Assembly: GCA_965116235.1 (NCBI GenBank)
Contig: OZ220496.1
Coordinates: forward strand, 744,001 to 808,000
Reading direction: 5' to 3'
DNA length: 64,000 nucleotides
DNA from: MPNP01 sp965116235
GTDB lineage: Bacteria; Pseudomonadota; Alphaproteobacteria; Rhodobacterales; Rhodobacteraceae
Numbering within the stretch: the stretch's first letter is position 1; the number at the start of each line of letters is the position of its first letter. The translations under genes and the position numbers were made by a program. The notes under the pieces are model-generated. The model worked only from the letters and a program-made list of their open reading frames with translations, made no database searches and had not been told where the DNA came from. Positions 26,558 to 35,207 of the stretch are shown here, piece after piece.

Positions 26558-26993
26558 TGAGAAGTCCTTTCACGTAGCGCCACAGGGCGGCGATTTCCGC
26601 CGTGGCCTTTTCATCAGCGGTTTCGGATACGCCCTGCCCGGTGGCCCCGGTTTCGGCATAGGCGACCCGCTGCGCGATATTCACGGGGGCGACGCGTCCG
26701 TGCTGAGCCAGGACCCGCGCGGCTTCCGCGGTGACCCGGGTCCGGGGTGTTTGCATGAGCGCAAAAGCAAACGGCACGTGCGCGGCGGTGACGGCTGCGA
26801 TGGTCGCGCCGACTGCGCGCAGATCATCCGGTGACGGTTTCACGGGTATGAGGATCAGATCGACGACGTCCAGGACTTCGGCCAGCCACCCCGCGGCGGC
26901 GGGGGGCGTATCGATGAGGGCGAGATCAAACCGGGTCTGCTCCGCGTCCAGCGTGGCCTTCAGCGTCTCGGGCCTCGGATTCCGATCCAGCAT
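26550..26993 (-). pseudogene. parA: ParA-like partition ATPase, N-terminal part missing
   Basis: The C-terminal 147 residues of a Walker-type ParA: FDLALIDTPPAAA (Walker A'/B region), DLILIPVKPSPDDLRA, and the end VAYAETGATGQGVSE. The N-terminal Walker A loop is absent; upstream in frame there is a TGA and GC-rich sequence with no KGG motif. In a normal gene about 65 more residues would precede it. This and the frameshifted RHH gene suggest an integrated plasmid remnant. Not functional. Confidence 0.75.
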
Positions 26994-27242
26994 CCCGGGC
27001 GTGGCCGGCGGCGGTCAATGCGGACCCGCGTCCGGTGAAGTGGCGGTTTACAGCGGCCGCGGCGCGCATCAAGCTGCATTCCCTTTACCCAGCAATTCAA
27101 TAATGCCAGACTACTAGAGCTGGAATAACTGGGCGGCAGCGGCGGGTTGCAGTTGCTATAATTGCCGACCGAGCAGCTGGGTCCACGAACTGGCACCAGG
27201 GCGGCTGTACTGTGAGCTCCCCTCCCCCTCTTGCCTTGCAGC

Positions 27243-27291
27243 TTGTCATAAATCTCTCGGCAAACTATATAGTCATAGCAGTCACTATAGT
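27243..27291 (+). promoter_or_regulatory. Promoter and operator of the Phd/PIN toxin-antitoxin pair
   Basis: TTGTCA (27243-27248), 17 bases, then TATATA (27266-27271). The -10 lies inside ACTATATAGT (27264-27273), and a second ACTATAGT follows at 27284-27291. Paired short palindromes over the -10 are typical of antitoxin autorepression. AGGAGGTG at 27293-27300 is a strong ribosome-binding site for the antitoxin. The rest of 26994-27242 holds no gene. Confidence 0.6.
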
Positions 27292-27304
27292 CAGGAGGTG
27301 AGAA

Positions 27305-27571
27305 ATGCCGCTGTCCTCGCACGATGAACCAAGTTGGACCGTCGCGACCGCAAAGGCAAAGCTCTCAGAAGTCATCGAGCGGGCACAATCTGTGCCGCAA
27401 ACGATCACTCGAAACGGCAAGCCCAGCGTCGTTGTCGTCTCGGCCGAGGAATGGCAGCGCAAGATCGCCCGCAAGGGCACGCTCGCCGAGTTCTTGATGG
27501 AGTCGCCGCTCCGAAGTAGCGACCTCGACTTCGAACGCCAGCATGACGAGCCTCGAGACCTGTCGCTGTGA
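27305..27571 (+). CDS. Type II antitoxin, Phd/YefM family
   Basis: 88 residues. TVATAKAKLSEVIERA and RNGKPSVVVVSAEEW form the Phd/YefM DNA-binding fold; the C-terminal tail (LRSSDLDFERQHDEPRDL) would wrap the toxin. It neutralises the PIN nuclease encoded next and probably represses the operon at the ACTATA(TA)GT sites. Its TGA overlaps the GTG start of the toxin gene. It is GC-richer than the chromosomal genes around, in line with the plasmid patch. Confidence 0.92.
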   Translation: MPLSSHDEPSWTVATAKAKLSEVIERAQSVPQTITRNGKPSVVVVSAEEWQRKIARKGTLAEFLMESPLRSSDLDFERQHDEPRDLSL

Positions 27572-27990
27572 AATTTCTGCTCGATACGAACGTCCTGTCA
27601 GAAGTAACAAGACCACAGCCAGAACTCCGCGTTCTCAAATGGTTGGAGGACCTTGATGAAGATCGTTCCTACATCAGCGTGATAACGATCGCGGAAATTT
27701 GTCGTGGCGTGGCCCTCATGGACGCCGGCCGGAAGCGCGAGGCACTTGAAGAGTGGCTCGCACAGGATCTGCCATCGCGTTTCGAGAATCGTATCCTGCC
27801 GGTGGACGAACGTGTCGCACTGGCTTGGGGTGACTTGATGGGAAACGCAAAGCGGAGTGGCCGGGGGATGTCGTCAATGGATGGACTGATCGCCGCCACC
27901 GCCCTGGCATATGATCTCAGTCTGGCGACACGCGACATCAAGGATTTCGAGGGTTTCAGCGTCAAACTCTTTAATCCTTGGGCCGATTGA
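27568..27990 (+). CDS. PIN-domain ribonuclease toxin (VapC/FitB-like)
   Basis: 140 residues starting at GTG 27568. The acidic catalytic set is in FLLDTNVLSE (Asp), SVITIAEICRG (Glu), GMSSMDGLIAATA (Asp) and LATRDIKDFEG (Asp), all present. It cleaves RNA when not bound by the antitoxin. The gene looks intact, unlike most of its neighbours, as expected for an addiction module that resists loss. Confidence 0.93.
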   Translation: MKFLLDTNVLSEVTRPQPELRVLKWLEDLDEDRSYISVITIAEICRGVALMDAGRKREALEEWLAQDLPSRFENRILPVDERVALAWGDLMGNAKRSGRGMSSMDGLIAATALAYDLSLATRDIKDFEGFSVKLFNPWAD

Positions 27991-28046
27991 GAAATATCCT
28001 CATAGCATTTACAACGCCAACCTTAGCGGAAAAAAGGTGAATGGGA

Positions 28047-28610
28047 TTATGCCTGTGCTCTTATGCGCATGATCGTTTGCCTGCTGGTCTCGAAGTGGCG
28101 CGCAATGGCTGAGATTGTCTCTCCGTTTTGTAGTTTTTCCTTCACTTCCGCCTGCTGATCCTCGGAAAGGGCCGATGGCCGGCCCAGAGGCTTGCCGGAT
28201 GCTTGCGCGCGGGCGAGACCGGATTGGGTGCGCTCGATAAGCAGATCGCGTTCGAACTGGGCGACGGCGTTGATGATGTTCATGGTCATCTTTCCGGCCG
28301 AGCTGGTGAGGTCGACGCCACCAAGTGCAAGGCAGTGGACGCGGATACCAACTTCTTCGAGCTTGGCGACTGTTGTGCTGACGTCGATGGCATCCCGGCC
28401 AAGGCGGTCGAGTTTGGTGACGATCAGAACGTCACCTTTTTCCATCTTGTCGAGCAGTCTGGAGAACCCCTCGCGCTGAGCCATCGCCCTGGATCCGGAG
28501 ACGGTTTCCGTGACGATGCGGTGCGATGGCGAACCCGGCAGTTTCGATGTCCCGGATCTGATTTCCCGGGGTCTGATCGAATGTGGAGACACGTGCGTAT
28601 GCGAATGTTC
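28047..28610 (-). pseudogene. Serine resolvase/invertase with frameshift in the catalytic domain
   Basis: The C-terminal 150 residues read well: KGDVLIVTKLDRLGRDA, AQFERDLLIERTQSGLARA, GRPSALS and a helix-turn-helix end. The N-terminal catalytic segment (FAYARVSTFDQTPGNQI, with the nucleophilic Ser in ARVST) is in another frame and meets the main frame near 28530-28540, where one base is lost or gained. No start codon remains ahead of it. Belongs with the Tn3-type transposase fragment that follows. Probably inactive. Confidence 0.8.
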
Positions 28611-28749
28611 AAGACATGGTCGGATTTGTTACGAGATGGCTGTACGTAATAATACATTTGTCCTATAATGCTGCAAGGTAATTTACGGACGTCCGTTTTC
28701 CCCCTGCCCGCAATAGTCCCTTTTCGGTCACTTCCGACCGGATCCACTT

Positions 28750-29250
28750 ATGCCCCGGATGCGCATTCTCACGGCCAATGAGCCGGAAGCCTTCGACCGG
28801 CCACCGGCATTCGATCATCACGACCGGAAGAAGGTCTTCGATTTTCCCCAGTCTCTGCTGACAACTGCGGCGACCCTGCGCAACCCTGATCATCAGATCA
28901 GTTTTCTGGTGAGTTGCGGATATTTTCGGGCAACGCGGCGGTTCTTTGCGTCCGTGGATTTTCCAGAACGCGATCTGGCCTATGTGGCAAGCCAGCTTGG
29001 CCATCCATCTCATCGGGTGTCCAATATCCAGATCGCACGCGTCAACGACATCAGAAGATCATTCTGGATTTTCATGGCTTCGCGCCCTTTGATGAAACGG
29101 TGAACGACAACTTGGCTACCGAGATCGCCACGATGGCGCGGATGCATCGGAAGCCTCGTCTGATCTTTGATCGCTGTGTGGATTTTCTGATTCAGCACCG
29201 CGTGCAGGTGCCATCGGCCTATCGTAAGCATACTTTTGATGCGTTATCCC
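28750..29250 (+). pseudogene. Tn3-family transposase N-terminal fragment (DUF4158)
   Basis: The first frame (MPRMRILTANEPEAFD, ISFLVSCGYFRATRRFF, DFPERDLAYVASQLG) is the DUF4158 N-terminus of Tn3-family TnpA. Near 29075 it shifts to another frame that continues the alignment (GFAPFDETVNDNLATEIA, RVQVPSAYRKHTFDAL). The remaining 800 or so residues with the DDE catalytic domain are missing; the brnT region starts right after. Confidence 0.78.
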
Positions 29251-29288
29251 ACTGGCATCTTGATATAATTATTGTAGCAACATAAAAT

Positions 29289-29562
29289 ATGGAAATTGAA
29301 TATCCCCCCCCCCGCTAAACGCGACACCACACTTGCCGAGCGCGGATTGGACATGGCCCGCGCCGGAGAAATCTTCGCCGGGGCCACTCTAACGGTTGAG
29401 GATGACCGGAAAGACTACGGCGAAATCCGCCGGATCACGATTGGCTGTCTGGATGCGCGCATGGTGGTGATGGTCTGGACGCAATGCGACGCAGCTCGTC
29501 GCATTATCAGTTTGAGGAAAGCCAATGAGCGAGAACAAAAAGCATATGCCAGCCGCTTCTGA
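29289..29562 (+). CDS. brnT: BrnT-family ribonuclease toxin, start region frameshifted by a C10 tract
   Basis: The body (AKRDTTLAERGLDMARAGEIF, a Glu/Asp-rich VEDDRKDYGE, RRITIGCLDARMVVMVW, RRIISLRKANEREQKAY) is BrnT, a RelE-like RNase. The natural start ATG 29289 reads MEIEYPPPR and stops at TAA 29316, because C10 (29304-29313) puts it out of frame. With nine or twelve C it would read through to a 90-residue protein whose opening M-E-I-E-Y fits BrnT. A TTG at 29296 is in the body frame but has no ribosome-binding site. The toxin is therefore probably OFF. A -10-like TATAAT is at 29264-29269. The antitoxin gene overlaps the 3' end. Confidence 0.85.
29304..29313. repeat. C10 run at codons 6-9 of brnT
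   Basis: Ten consecutive C directly after ATG GAA ATT GAA TAT. It is a strong candidate contingency locus: loss of one C or gain of two restores the toxin frame. Confidence 0.9.
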
Positions 29563-29770
29563 CGATGACGCGCCGGATTTGTCTGCGCCCTATTGGACGG
29601 ACAAATTTGCGAAAGCCAAGGTGCAACGCGGACGCCCTAAAGCCGAGATCACAAAGGTCTCAACCACGATCCGACTGGATCCTGACGTGATCGAGGCTTT
29701 CAAGGCGAACGGGGCGGGCTGGCAAAGCCGCATCAATGCTGCCTTACGCAAAGCCGCTGGACTGAACTGA
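29525..29770 (+). CDS. brnA: BrnA-family antitoxin
   Basis: 81 residues. DAPDLSAPYWTDKFAKAK and GRPKAEITKVSTTIRLD lead into an RHH DNA-binding fold (IRLDPDVIEAFKANG, WQSRINAALRKAAG). It binds BrnT and represses the brnTA promoter. The ATG lies 38 bases inside brnT, so translation is normally coupled. The gene is intact, so antitoxin is available whichever way the brnT tract is set. Confidence 0.93.
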   Translation: MSENKKHMPAASDDDAPDLSAPYWTDKFAKAKVQRGRPKAEITKVSTTIRLDPDVIEAFKANGAGWQSRINAALRKAAGLN

Positions 29771-30347
29771 CGGACACAGCGTCACGCAAAACCCGTCCTG
29801 ACATCGCCGACCATAGGGCAGGGACAGGACGGCGCCCATCACATCAGGGCCGGCCCCCGATTAGGGGCGATTCCGGCAAAATCCGGGCAAACAGGCGAAA
29901 AGAGGCCCCCATACTTTGACGAGAAGGGCAATCGGCGGCCGGAAATGACCTGGGATACCCCGGGATTCGCTCCTCATAGGCCCATTCGCTCGCCCGTCCC
30001 CGCCGCCGCGTGTCTTCTGCGGGGAGACCCCGCGCCCCAGCCGGGAAACGATGCCGTAGCCCCGAAATCACACGATCGGGCCAAATTATCGCCAGATCTG
30101 CCCGCAAGAGAGCCCCGTATAATGAGTTTGGTTTCTGCTTCGTTTTTCTTGAACGCCTAATCCGGATAGCTGGAACAGACCTTTCAAACGCCTTGCCATC
30201 TCCATTCAGCATGTAATGTCCCAGCTTGAATTGTTGAGCGTCATGCATGGCAAAGGGCTGGGGCCGTGCAAGAAAGAAAATTCAGCCTGAGACACGGCTC
30301 CAAGGAGACTTCCTGTTGTCATGTCGTCGATGCGGTCCTGCCTCCAC
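29771..30347. other. Gap at the right edge of the plasmid/transposon patch
   Basis: 577 bases. The first 330 are GC-rich, like the patch; a minus-strand frame (29844-30248) and a plus frame (29945-30160) have unpatterned translations, and no terminal inverted repeat of a Tn3 element was recognised. From about 30150 the composition returns to that of purH. Confidence 0.4.
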
Positions 30348-31952
30348 TCAATGCCGGAAATGCCTCGTGCCAGTGAAAACCATGGCAATCTTGTGTTCGT
30401 TGGCGGCCGCAATGACTTCGCAGTCTCGCCTTGACCCTCCGGGCTGGATCACGGCGGTGATTCCCTCAGTGGCTGCCAGGTCGAGGCCGTCCCGGAAAGG
30501 AAGGAATGCATCGGATGCCATGACGGCCCCAGCGACCTCAAGTCCGGCCAGTTCCGCTCTGATTGTTGCCATGCGCGCTGAATTGACCCGACTCGTCTGT
30601 CCTGAACCAATACCGACGGTCATGCCATCCTTGGCATAAACGACCGCGTTGGATTTGACCATCCATGCCACCCGCCAAGCAAACTGCAGATCGTTCATTT
30701 CTCTTGCGTCCGGCTTCCGCTTGCTGAAAACAGTCATGCCTTCGGCAAGCTTGCAGTCCGCTTCCTGGACAAGAATCCCGCCTGCAACCTGCTTGAACTC
30801 AAGCGTTGCAGAATGTTCCGACCATTCGCCGCAGGCGAGAACCCGGACATTCTTCTTGCGGGTCAGAGTTTGCAAAGCCTTGTCTGAGATGTTCGGTGCC
30901 ACGATTACCTCAACAAACTGTTGGGCCAGGATTTGCTCGGCGGTGGCTTCATCGAGTTCCCGGTTGAAGGCGATAACGCCACCAAAAGCGGATTCCGGAT
31001 CGGTCGCAAAGGCTTTCTTGTATGCCTGGAGCAGATTTTTCTGAGTGGCGACACCACACGGATTGTTATGCTTGACGATTGCACAGGCCGGGGATTCATC
31101 AAACTGTTGGACACATTGGAGCGCTGTGTCGGTATCAGCTATGTTGTTGTAAGACATCGCCTTACCCAGCAGTTGGCTGGCACTTGACACACTCCCTGGA
31201 GGTGTGTTGCGTTCCACATAGAACGCGGCTTTCTGATGGGGGTTTTCCCCGTATCGCATGCCTTGGTGCCGGTACCACTGCACGTTCATGGTATGGGGAA
31301 ATTCATTGCCTGGACCGGTATTTCCGGCACCGTCGAATCGTCCGAGAAAATTGGCGATGGCATCATCATGGCGTGCCGTATGCTCGAATGCCTTGAGGGC
31401 AAGACTGAATCGAGTCTTTTCGTCGACGGCACCCTGATTTGCCGTCATGCACTCCAGAACCAGATCATAATCGTTCGGGTCTACGACGACGGTCACATGA
31501 ACATGGTTCTTCGCGGCCGCCCGGATCATTGCCGGGCCTCCGACATCAACGTTTTCCATGGCTTGTGACAGCTGGCAATCCGGTTCAGAAACTGCAGATT
31601 CGAACGGGTAGAGGTTGACGACAACGAGGTCAATGGGAGTGATGCCGTGCTTCAGCATCACCGCTTCATCCTGTCCTCTGCGAGCAAGAATACCGCCGTG
31701 GATCAGTGGATGAAGGGTCTTTACCCGACCGTCCAGGATTTCGCTGAAGCCGGTGTGATCACCAACCTCCTGTACCGGAATGCCTGCCTCCTTGAGCAGT
31801 GTTGCGCTGCCGCCGGTGGACAGGACGTTAATGGAACGACCATGAAGTTCTCCAGCGAACTCAAGAAGACCTGTCTTGTCGGAAACGCTGAGTAGCGCGT
31901 GTCGAACAGGTTGCAAAAATTTAACCAACTTGCGCCCCCATTCGTTTGCCAC
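30348..31952 (-). CDS. purH: Bifunctional AICAR transformylase / IMP cyclohydrolase
   Basis: Up to 534 residues. The N-terminal IMP cyclohydrolase (MGS-like) domain has LLSVSDKTGLLEFA, STGGSATLL, GRVKTLHPLIHGGIL. The transformylase half has RYGENPHQKAAFY, the catalytic KHNNPCG and SDAFLPFRDGLD...GGSRRD near the end. It performs the last two steps of purine synthesis. The longest start is GTG 31952; a TTG near 31928 after GGGGG, or a later one near residue 13, may be the true start because PurH usually begins just before ALLSVSDK. It is a single gene, divergent from the amine-catabolism pair. Confidence 0.97.
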   Translation of the reverse strand: MANEWGRKLVKFLQPVRHALLSVSDKTGLLEFAGELHGRSINVLSTGGSATLLKEAGIPVQEVGDHTGFSEILDGRVKTLHPLIHGGILARRGQDEAVMLKHGITPIDLVVVNLYPFESAVSEPDCQLSQAMENVDVGGPAMIRAAAKNHVHVTVVVDPNDYDLVLECMTANQGAVDEKTRFSLALKAFEHTARHDDAIANFLGRFDGAGNTGPGNEFPHTMNVQWYRHQGMRYGENPHQKAAFYVERNTPPGSVSSASQLLGKAMSYNNIADTDTALQCVQQFDESPACAIVKHNNPCGVATQKNLLQAYKKAFATDPESAFGGVIAFNRELDEATAEQILAQQFVEVIVAPNISDKALQTLTRKKNVRVLACGEWSEHSATLEFKQVAGGILVQEADCKLAEGMTVFSKRKPDAREMNDLQFAWRVAWMVKSNAVVYAKDGMTVGIGSGQTSRVNSARMATIRAELAGLEVAGAVMASDAFLPFRDGLDLAATEGITAVIQPGGSRRDCEVIAAANEHKIAMVFTGTRHFRH

Positions 31953-32510
31953 AGGCGCAGGATCCCATGCACGACGGATCGCAAAAGGTTTTGAGCATTT
32001 GGGGTACCCTGTTCTGGTTTTTGCTGTTGTGCTTCACGGCAACTCCGAGCCACGGCTTTTCCACTCTTTGTTGCACCATCGCACAAATGGGACTCTTGCT
32101 CGAACTCTTCAAGCTGCCGGGCAGTGATTGGCCAGTCTTGGCACGTGCTCGACCGTTTTTCTATCGCAACCTGATTGCTCCGACGATTTAGGGCTCTACA
32201 CTTGCATTCTTATGATGATGTCTTGGCAATTTTTGACCATTGTGATTGGCAGCAAACCTCAATCATCGTCCGCTTCCTGAAGTCAAAAGTGAAATGATGA
32301 GAAGTGCTTGGGAACTGACCATGATACAATCAGACAGATTCAGGAGTCTCTCGGGGGGGGGTCAAACCCTTGCATCGGTTTCAGTTGACAATCTCGCTTC
32401 GCTGCTTACCATGCCCAGAGATGGGTTGGTGACAATCAAACTTAGTCCAGTCAACATAACGGTGTTGTCCTTGTTAGAAGCCGAGGTTAACGTCCAGATC
32501 ATTACGGAGT
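31953..32510. other. Divergent intergenic region between purH and the puuA-like gene
   Basis: 558 bases. No gene is convincing; a plus frame 32246-32557 crosses the G9 tract and runs into the puuA-like gene out of frame. The region must hold both promoters, but no clear -35/-10 pair was found. Confidence 0.4.
32353..32361. repeat. G9 run in the leader of the puuA-like gene
   Basis: Nine G about 150 bases ahead of the glutamine-synthetase-like start. The puuA frame has a stop (TAA) between tract and start, so the tract could act only through transcription, RNA structure or a leader peptide. Confidence 0.8.
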
Positions 32511-33833
32511 ATGCACATCAATACTTCTGCAACATCCTATCAAATTGGCGTCTTTGACTTTAATGGCCTTCTGCGCGGGAAGCGGATCATGAAGGGTGAT
32601 CTGGAAAAGGCTTATTCAGAAGGAGTTCGCATGCCGGGATCTATCTTGGCATGCGACATTTGGGGACAAGATCTTGTTCTCAACGAGTTTGTTCGCAAGG
32701 GTGGGGATTCAGATGTTGTTTGCCGCCCCACTGGCCGAAAAGCCGTACCCTTGATCTGGGCTGAAACCCCAACAACCCTGATTCATGGATGGATGCATAA
32801 TGAAGATGGGTCTCCATTTGCAGGCGATCCACGTTGTCAATTAAACGCAATGCTTGAGCGATTTAGTGATCATGGCTATTACCCTGTCGTCGCTTTTGAA
32901 CTGGAGTTTTACCTTTTTGTCAAGCATGGCAATGCCCCCAAACCAATAACTCTGGAACAGTCGGGCAGAACACTCAGCACGGATTCTATTCTATCTCTTG
33001 AAGAGATGACCGAACTCAGCGGTTTCTTCAACGATATTGAAACCGCAGCGAAGGAAAGCGGGATTGATATTGGTTCGATGACATCTGAAAACGGCCCCTC
33101 CCAATTTGAAATCAATCTGCAACACAGCAAGGATGCGCTAAAGGCAGCTGATGACGCTCTTCTGTTCAAGCGACTGGTCAAGGGCGTGGCGAGGCAGCAC
33201 GGACATGAGGCAACCTTTATGGCAAAGCCTTATGGAGGTCGTTCAGGGAACAGCATGCATGTTCACATCAGTTTGGCAAACGAACGTGATGACAATCTCT
33301 ACGATAACGGGACGCAACTTGGTGCGCCACTCCTCCGGCACTCGATTGGCGGATTGCTCGAAACAATTGAGGAACACCTGCTGATCTTTGCGCCTCATGG
33401 CAACTCCTATCGAAGGTTTAGTCCAAGCACCTTGGCTCCCGCATGTCCAAGCTGGGGATATGAAAACCGAACTTCTGCCATCCGGATTCCTGGCGGACCC
33501 AACACTGCAAAACGGCTGGAGTGTCGAGTGGCTGGCGCTGATGCCAACCCCTACTTGCTTCTGACCTCAATCTTGGGAGGAATCTGGCATGGGATCATAA
33601 ACCAGTCCAACCCGGACAGTCCGATGGAGGGCTATGAGAGTGGCGTCAAGGAGAATCGATTTACAACCGATTGGGCTTCAGCCATCAACACCTTCAGGAA
33701 TAGCTCAAGGGTTAAGGAAACCTTTTCCGAGTCTTTTATTGACATGTTTGTATCCAAGAAATGGTACGAGTACGAGGAGTTCCTCAGACATATCCCTCCG
33801 TTTGAATACGAGACCTATCTGGACACCTGCTGA
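32511..33833 (+). CDS. Glutamine synthetase-family gamma-glutamyl-amine ligase (PuuA-like)
   Basis: 440 residues. GS-type beta-grasp start (VFDFNGLLRGKRI), catalytic-domain motifs FELEFYLF (metal Glu), KPYGGRSGNSMHVH (ATP/metal), PSWGYENRTSAIRIP and ECRVAGADANPYL. These variants follow the PuuA/GlnA3 class rather than assimilatory GlnA; such enzymes ligate glutamate to putrescine or other amines. The partner oxidase follows with TGATG overlap. ATG 32511 has only a close-spaced GGAG, but the conserved N-terminus rules out later starts. Confidence 0.88.
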   Translation: MHINTSATSYQIGVFDFNGLLRGKRIMKGDLEKAYSEGVRMPGSILACDIWGQDLVLNEFVRKGGDSDVVCRPTGRKAVPLIWAETPTTLIHGWMHNEDGSPFAGDPRCQLNAMLERFSDHGYYPVVAFELEFYLFVKHGNAPKPITLEQSGRTLSTDSILSLEEMTELSGFFNDIETAAKESGIDIGSMTSENGPSQFEINLQHSKDALKAADDALLFKRLVKGVARQHGHEATFMAKPYGGRSGNSMHVHISLANERDDNLYDNGTQLGAPLLRHSIGGLLETIEEHLLIFAPHGNSYRRFSPSTLAPACPSWGYENRTSAIRIPGGPNTAKRLECRVAGADANPYLLLTSILGGIWHGIINQSNPDSPMEGYESGVKENRFTTDWASAINTFRNSSRVKETFSESFIDMFVSKKWYEYEEFLRHIPPFEYETYLDTC

Positions 33834-35140
33834 TGAAGCTGCAAGTTGCTCATCACTGTTCCGACCCGACCCATCCAGCCAGCTATTACGCCGCCACCCG
33901 ATCGATCCATCGAACACCTGTTCGGCTTGCTGAGGATAGAGACACCGACGTTTGCATTATCGGCGGGGGCTTCACGGGTCTTTCAGCCGGCATCTATCTT
34001 CAGGAGTTAGGGTATCCAGTGATAATTCTTGAAGGAGCTCAGGTGGGATGGGGAGCTTCAGGCCGCAACGGAGGTCAGCTCATAAATGGCATGGCCGGAA
34101 ACCTTGACAATGTCGAATCTGTGCTTGGAGCCAGAGCCGGGCAATTGGCCAAGGCCATGTATCCCGAAGGTGTCAATCTCGTTCGAAAAATGGTGGCGAG
34201 TTACAATATCCAGTGCGATTTGAAATCTGGGAATATGGCTCTTGCCATCACCCGCAAGCAATTCAGAAATCTTTCGCATGCAGCCGAGACGCTGGCACAA
34301 TGTGGCATCCAAAACTTTGAAATTTTGGACAGGTCCAGACTCGGCGATCATGTGGGCTCAAACTATTATCAAGGCGGATTGATTGATTACACGAGCGGTC
34401 ACCTTCACCCACTTGATCTTGCACTGGGAGAGGCCAAGGCATTCGAGCGACTGGGAGGAATGATCTACGAGCAATCTCCAGCGATTGCCGTTGCACGAAA
34501 GAGCAACACTCTGGTTGTCAAGACTCCAGCCGGTTCAGTCAGATGCCACAAGGTCATCTTGGCTGGGAATGCCTATCTCGGCCTGTTCGAACACGCCGTA
34601 TCCAGCCAAATCCTCCCGGTTTATTCCGAAATTGTCGTGACGGAACCATTGGGTAAGCTGGCTGGAGAACTGTTGCCGACCGATGTTTCGGCTTACGATA
34701 TCAGACACATATTGGATTATTACCGGTTAACGGCCGACCGCCGAATGCTTTTTGGCAGTTCAACGAGTTATGGCGAGCCCAGCCGGGCTGAAGCGGGCAA
34801 GAACACCCGAAGCCGAATGGTCAAGGTGTTTCCACAATTGCGAACCAGAGAGGTCGAGTATGTCTGGCGTGGATGTTTGGCCATCACCGTCACCCGAATG
34901 CCCCAGCTTGGACGCATTGAACCCGATGTGTATTATGCTCAAGGCTACTCCGGCCACGGAATCAACTGCACACATCTCTTTGGAAAGCTTCTGTCCGAGG
35001 CTATCTCGGGTGACAGTGAACGGTTTGATGTCTTTGCCAAGATGCCCCAGAAACAGTTTCCGGGAGGCAATCGATTGCGGGTGCCGATCACGGCGTTGGC
35101 GGCCAAATACTTCCAGTTCAAGGATTGGATTGGGGCTTGA
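33833..35140 (+). CDS. FAD-dependent oxidase of the DAO family (PuuB-like gamma-glutamyl-amine oxidase)
   Basis: 435 residues. The dinucleotide motif VCIIGGGFTGLSAGIYL, then GWGASGRNGGQL (covalent/FAD-proximal segment of PuuB-type enzymes), and a C-terminal GYSGHGINCTHLFGKL. It oxidises the gamma-glutamylated amine made by the preceding ligase to an aldehyde, giving hydrogen peroxide and ammonia. The aldehyde dehydrogenase and amidase (PuuC, PuuD) of the classical pathway are not adjacent. The class I amidotransferase at 61.6-62.3 kb is a different family branch. Confidence 0.9.
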   Translation: MKLQVAHHCSDPTHPASYYAATRSIHRTPVRLAEDRDTDVCIIGGGFTGLSAGIYLQELGYPVIILEGAQVGWGASGRNGGQLINGMAGNLDNVESVLGARAGQLAKAMYPEGVNLVRKMVASYNIQCDLKSGNMALAITRKQFRNLSHAAETLAQCGIQNFEILDRSRLGDHVGSNYYQGGLIDYTSGHLHPLDLALGEAKAFERLGGMIYEQSPAIAVARKSNTLVVKTPAGSVRCHKVILAGNAYLGLFEHAVSSQILPVYSEIVVTEPLGKLAGELLPTDVSAYDIRHILDYYRLTADRRMLFGSSTSYGEPSRAEAGKNTRSRMVKVFPQLRTREVEYVWRGCLAITVTRMPQLGRIEPDVYYAQGYSGHGINCTHLFGKLLSEAISGDSERFDVFAKMPQKQFPGGNRLRVPITALAAKYFQFKDWIGA

Positions 35141-35207
35141 CGAAAGCGGTTCGGCAAGGGTTTTTTCAAGCAACTTCCGCCAGTTTTCATCAATCTCTTC
35201 AATTGGG

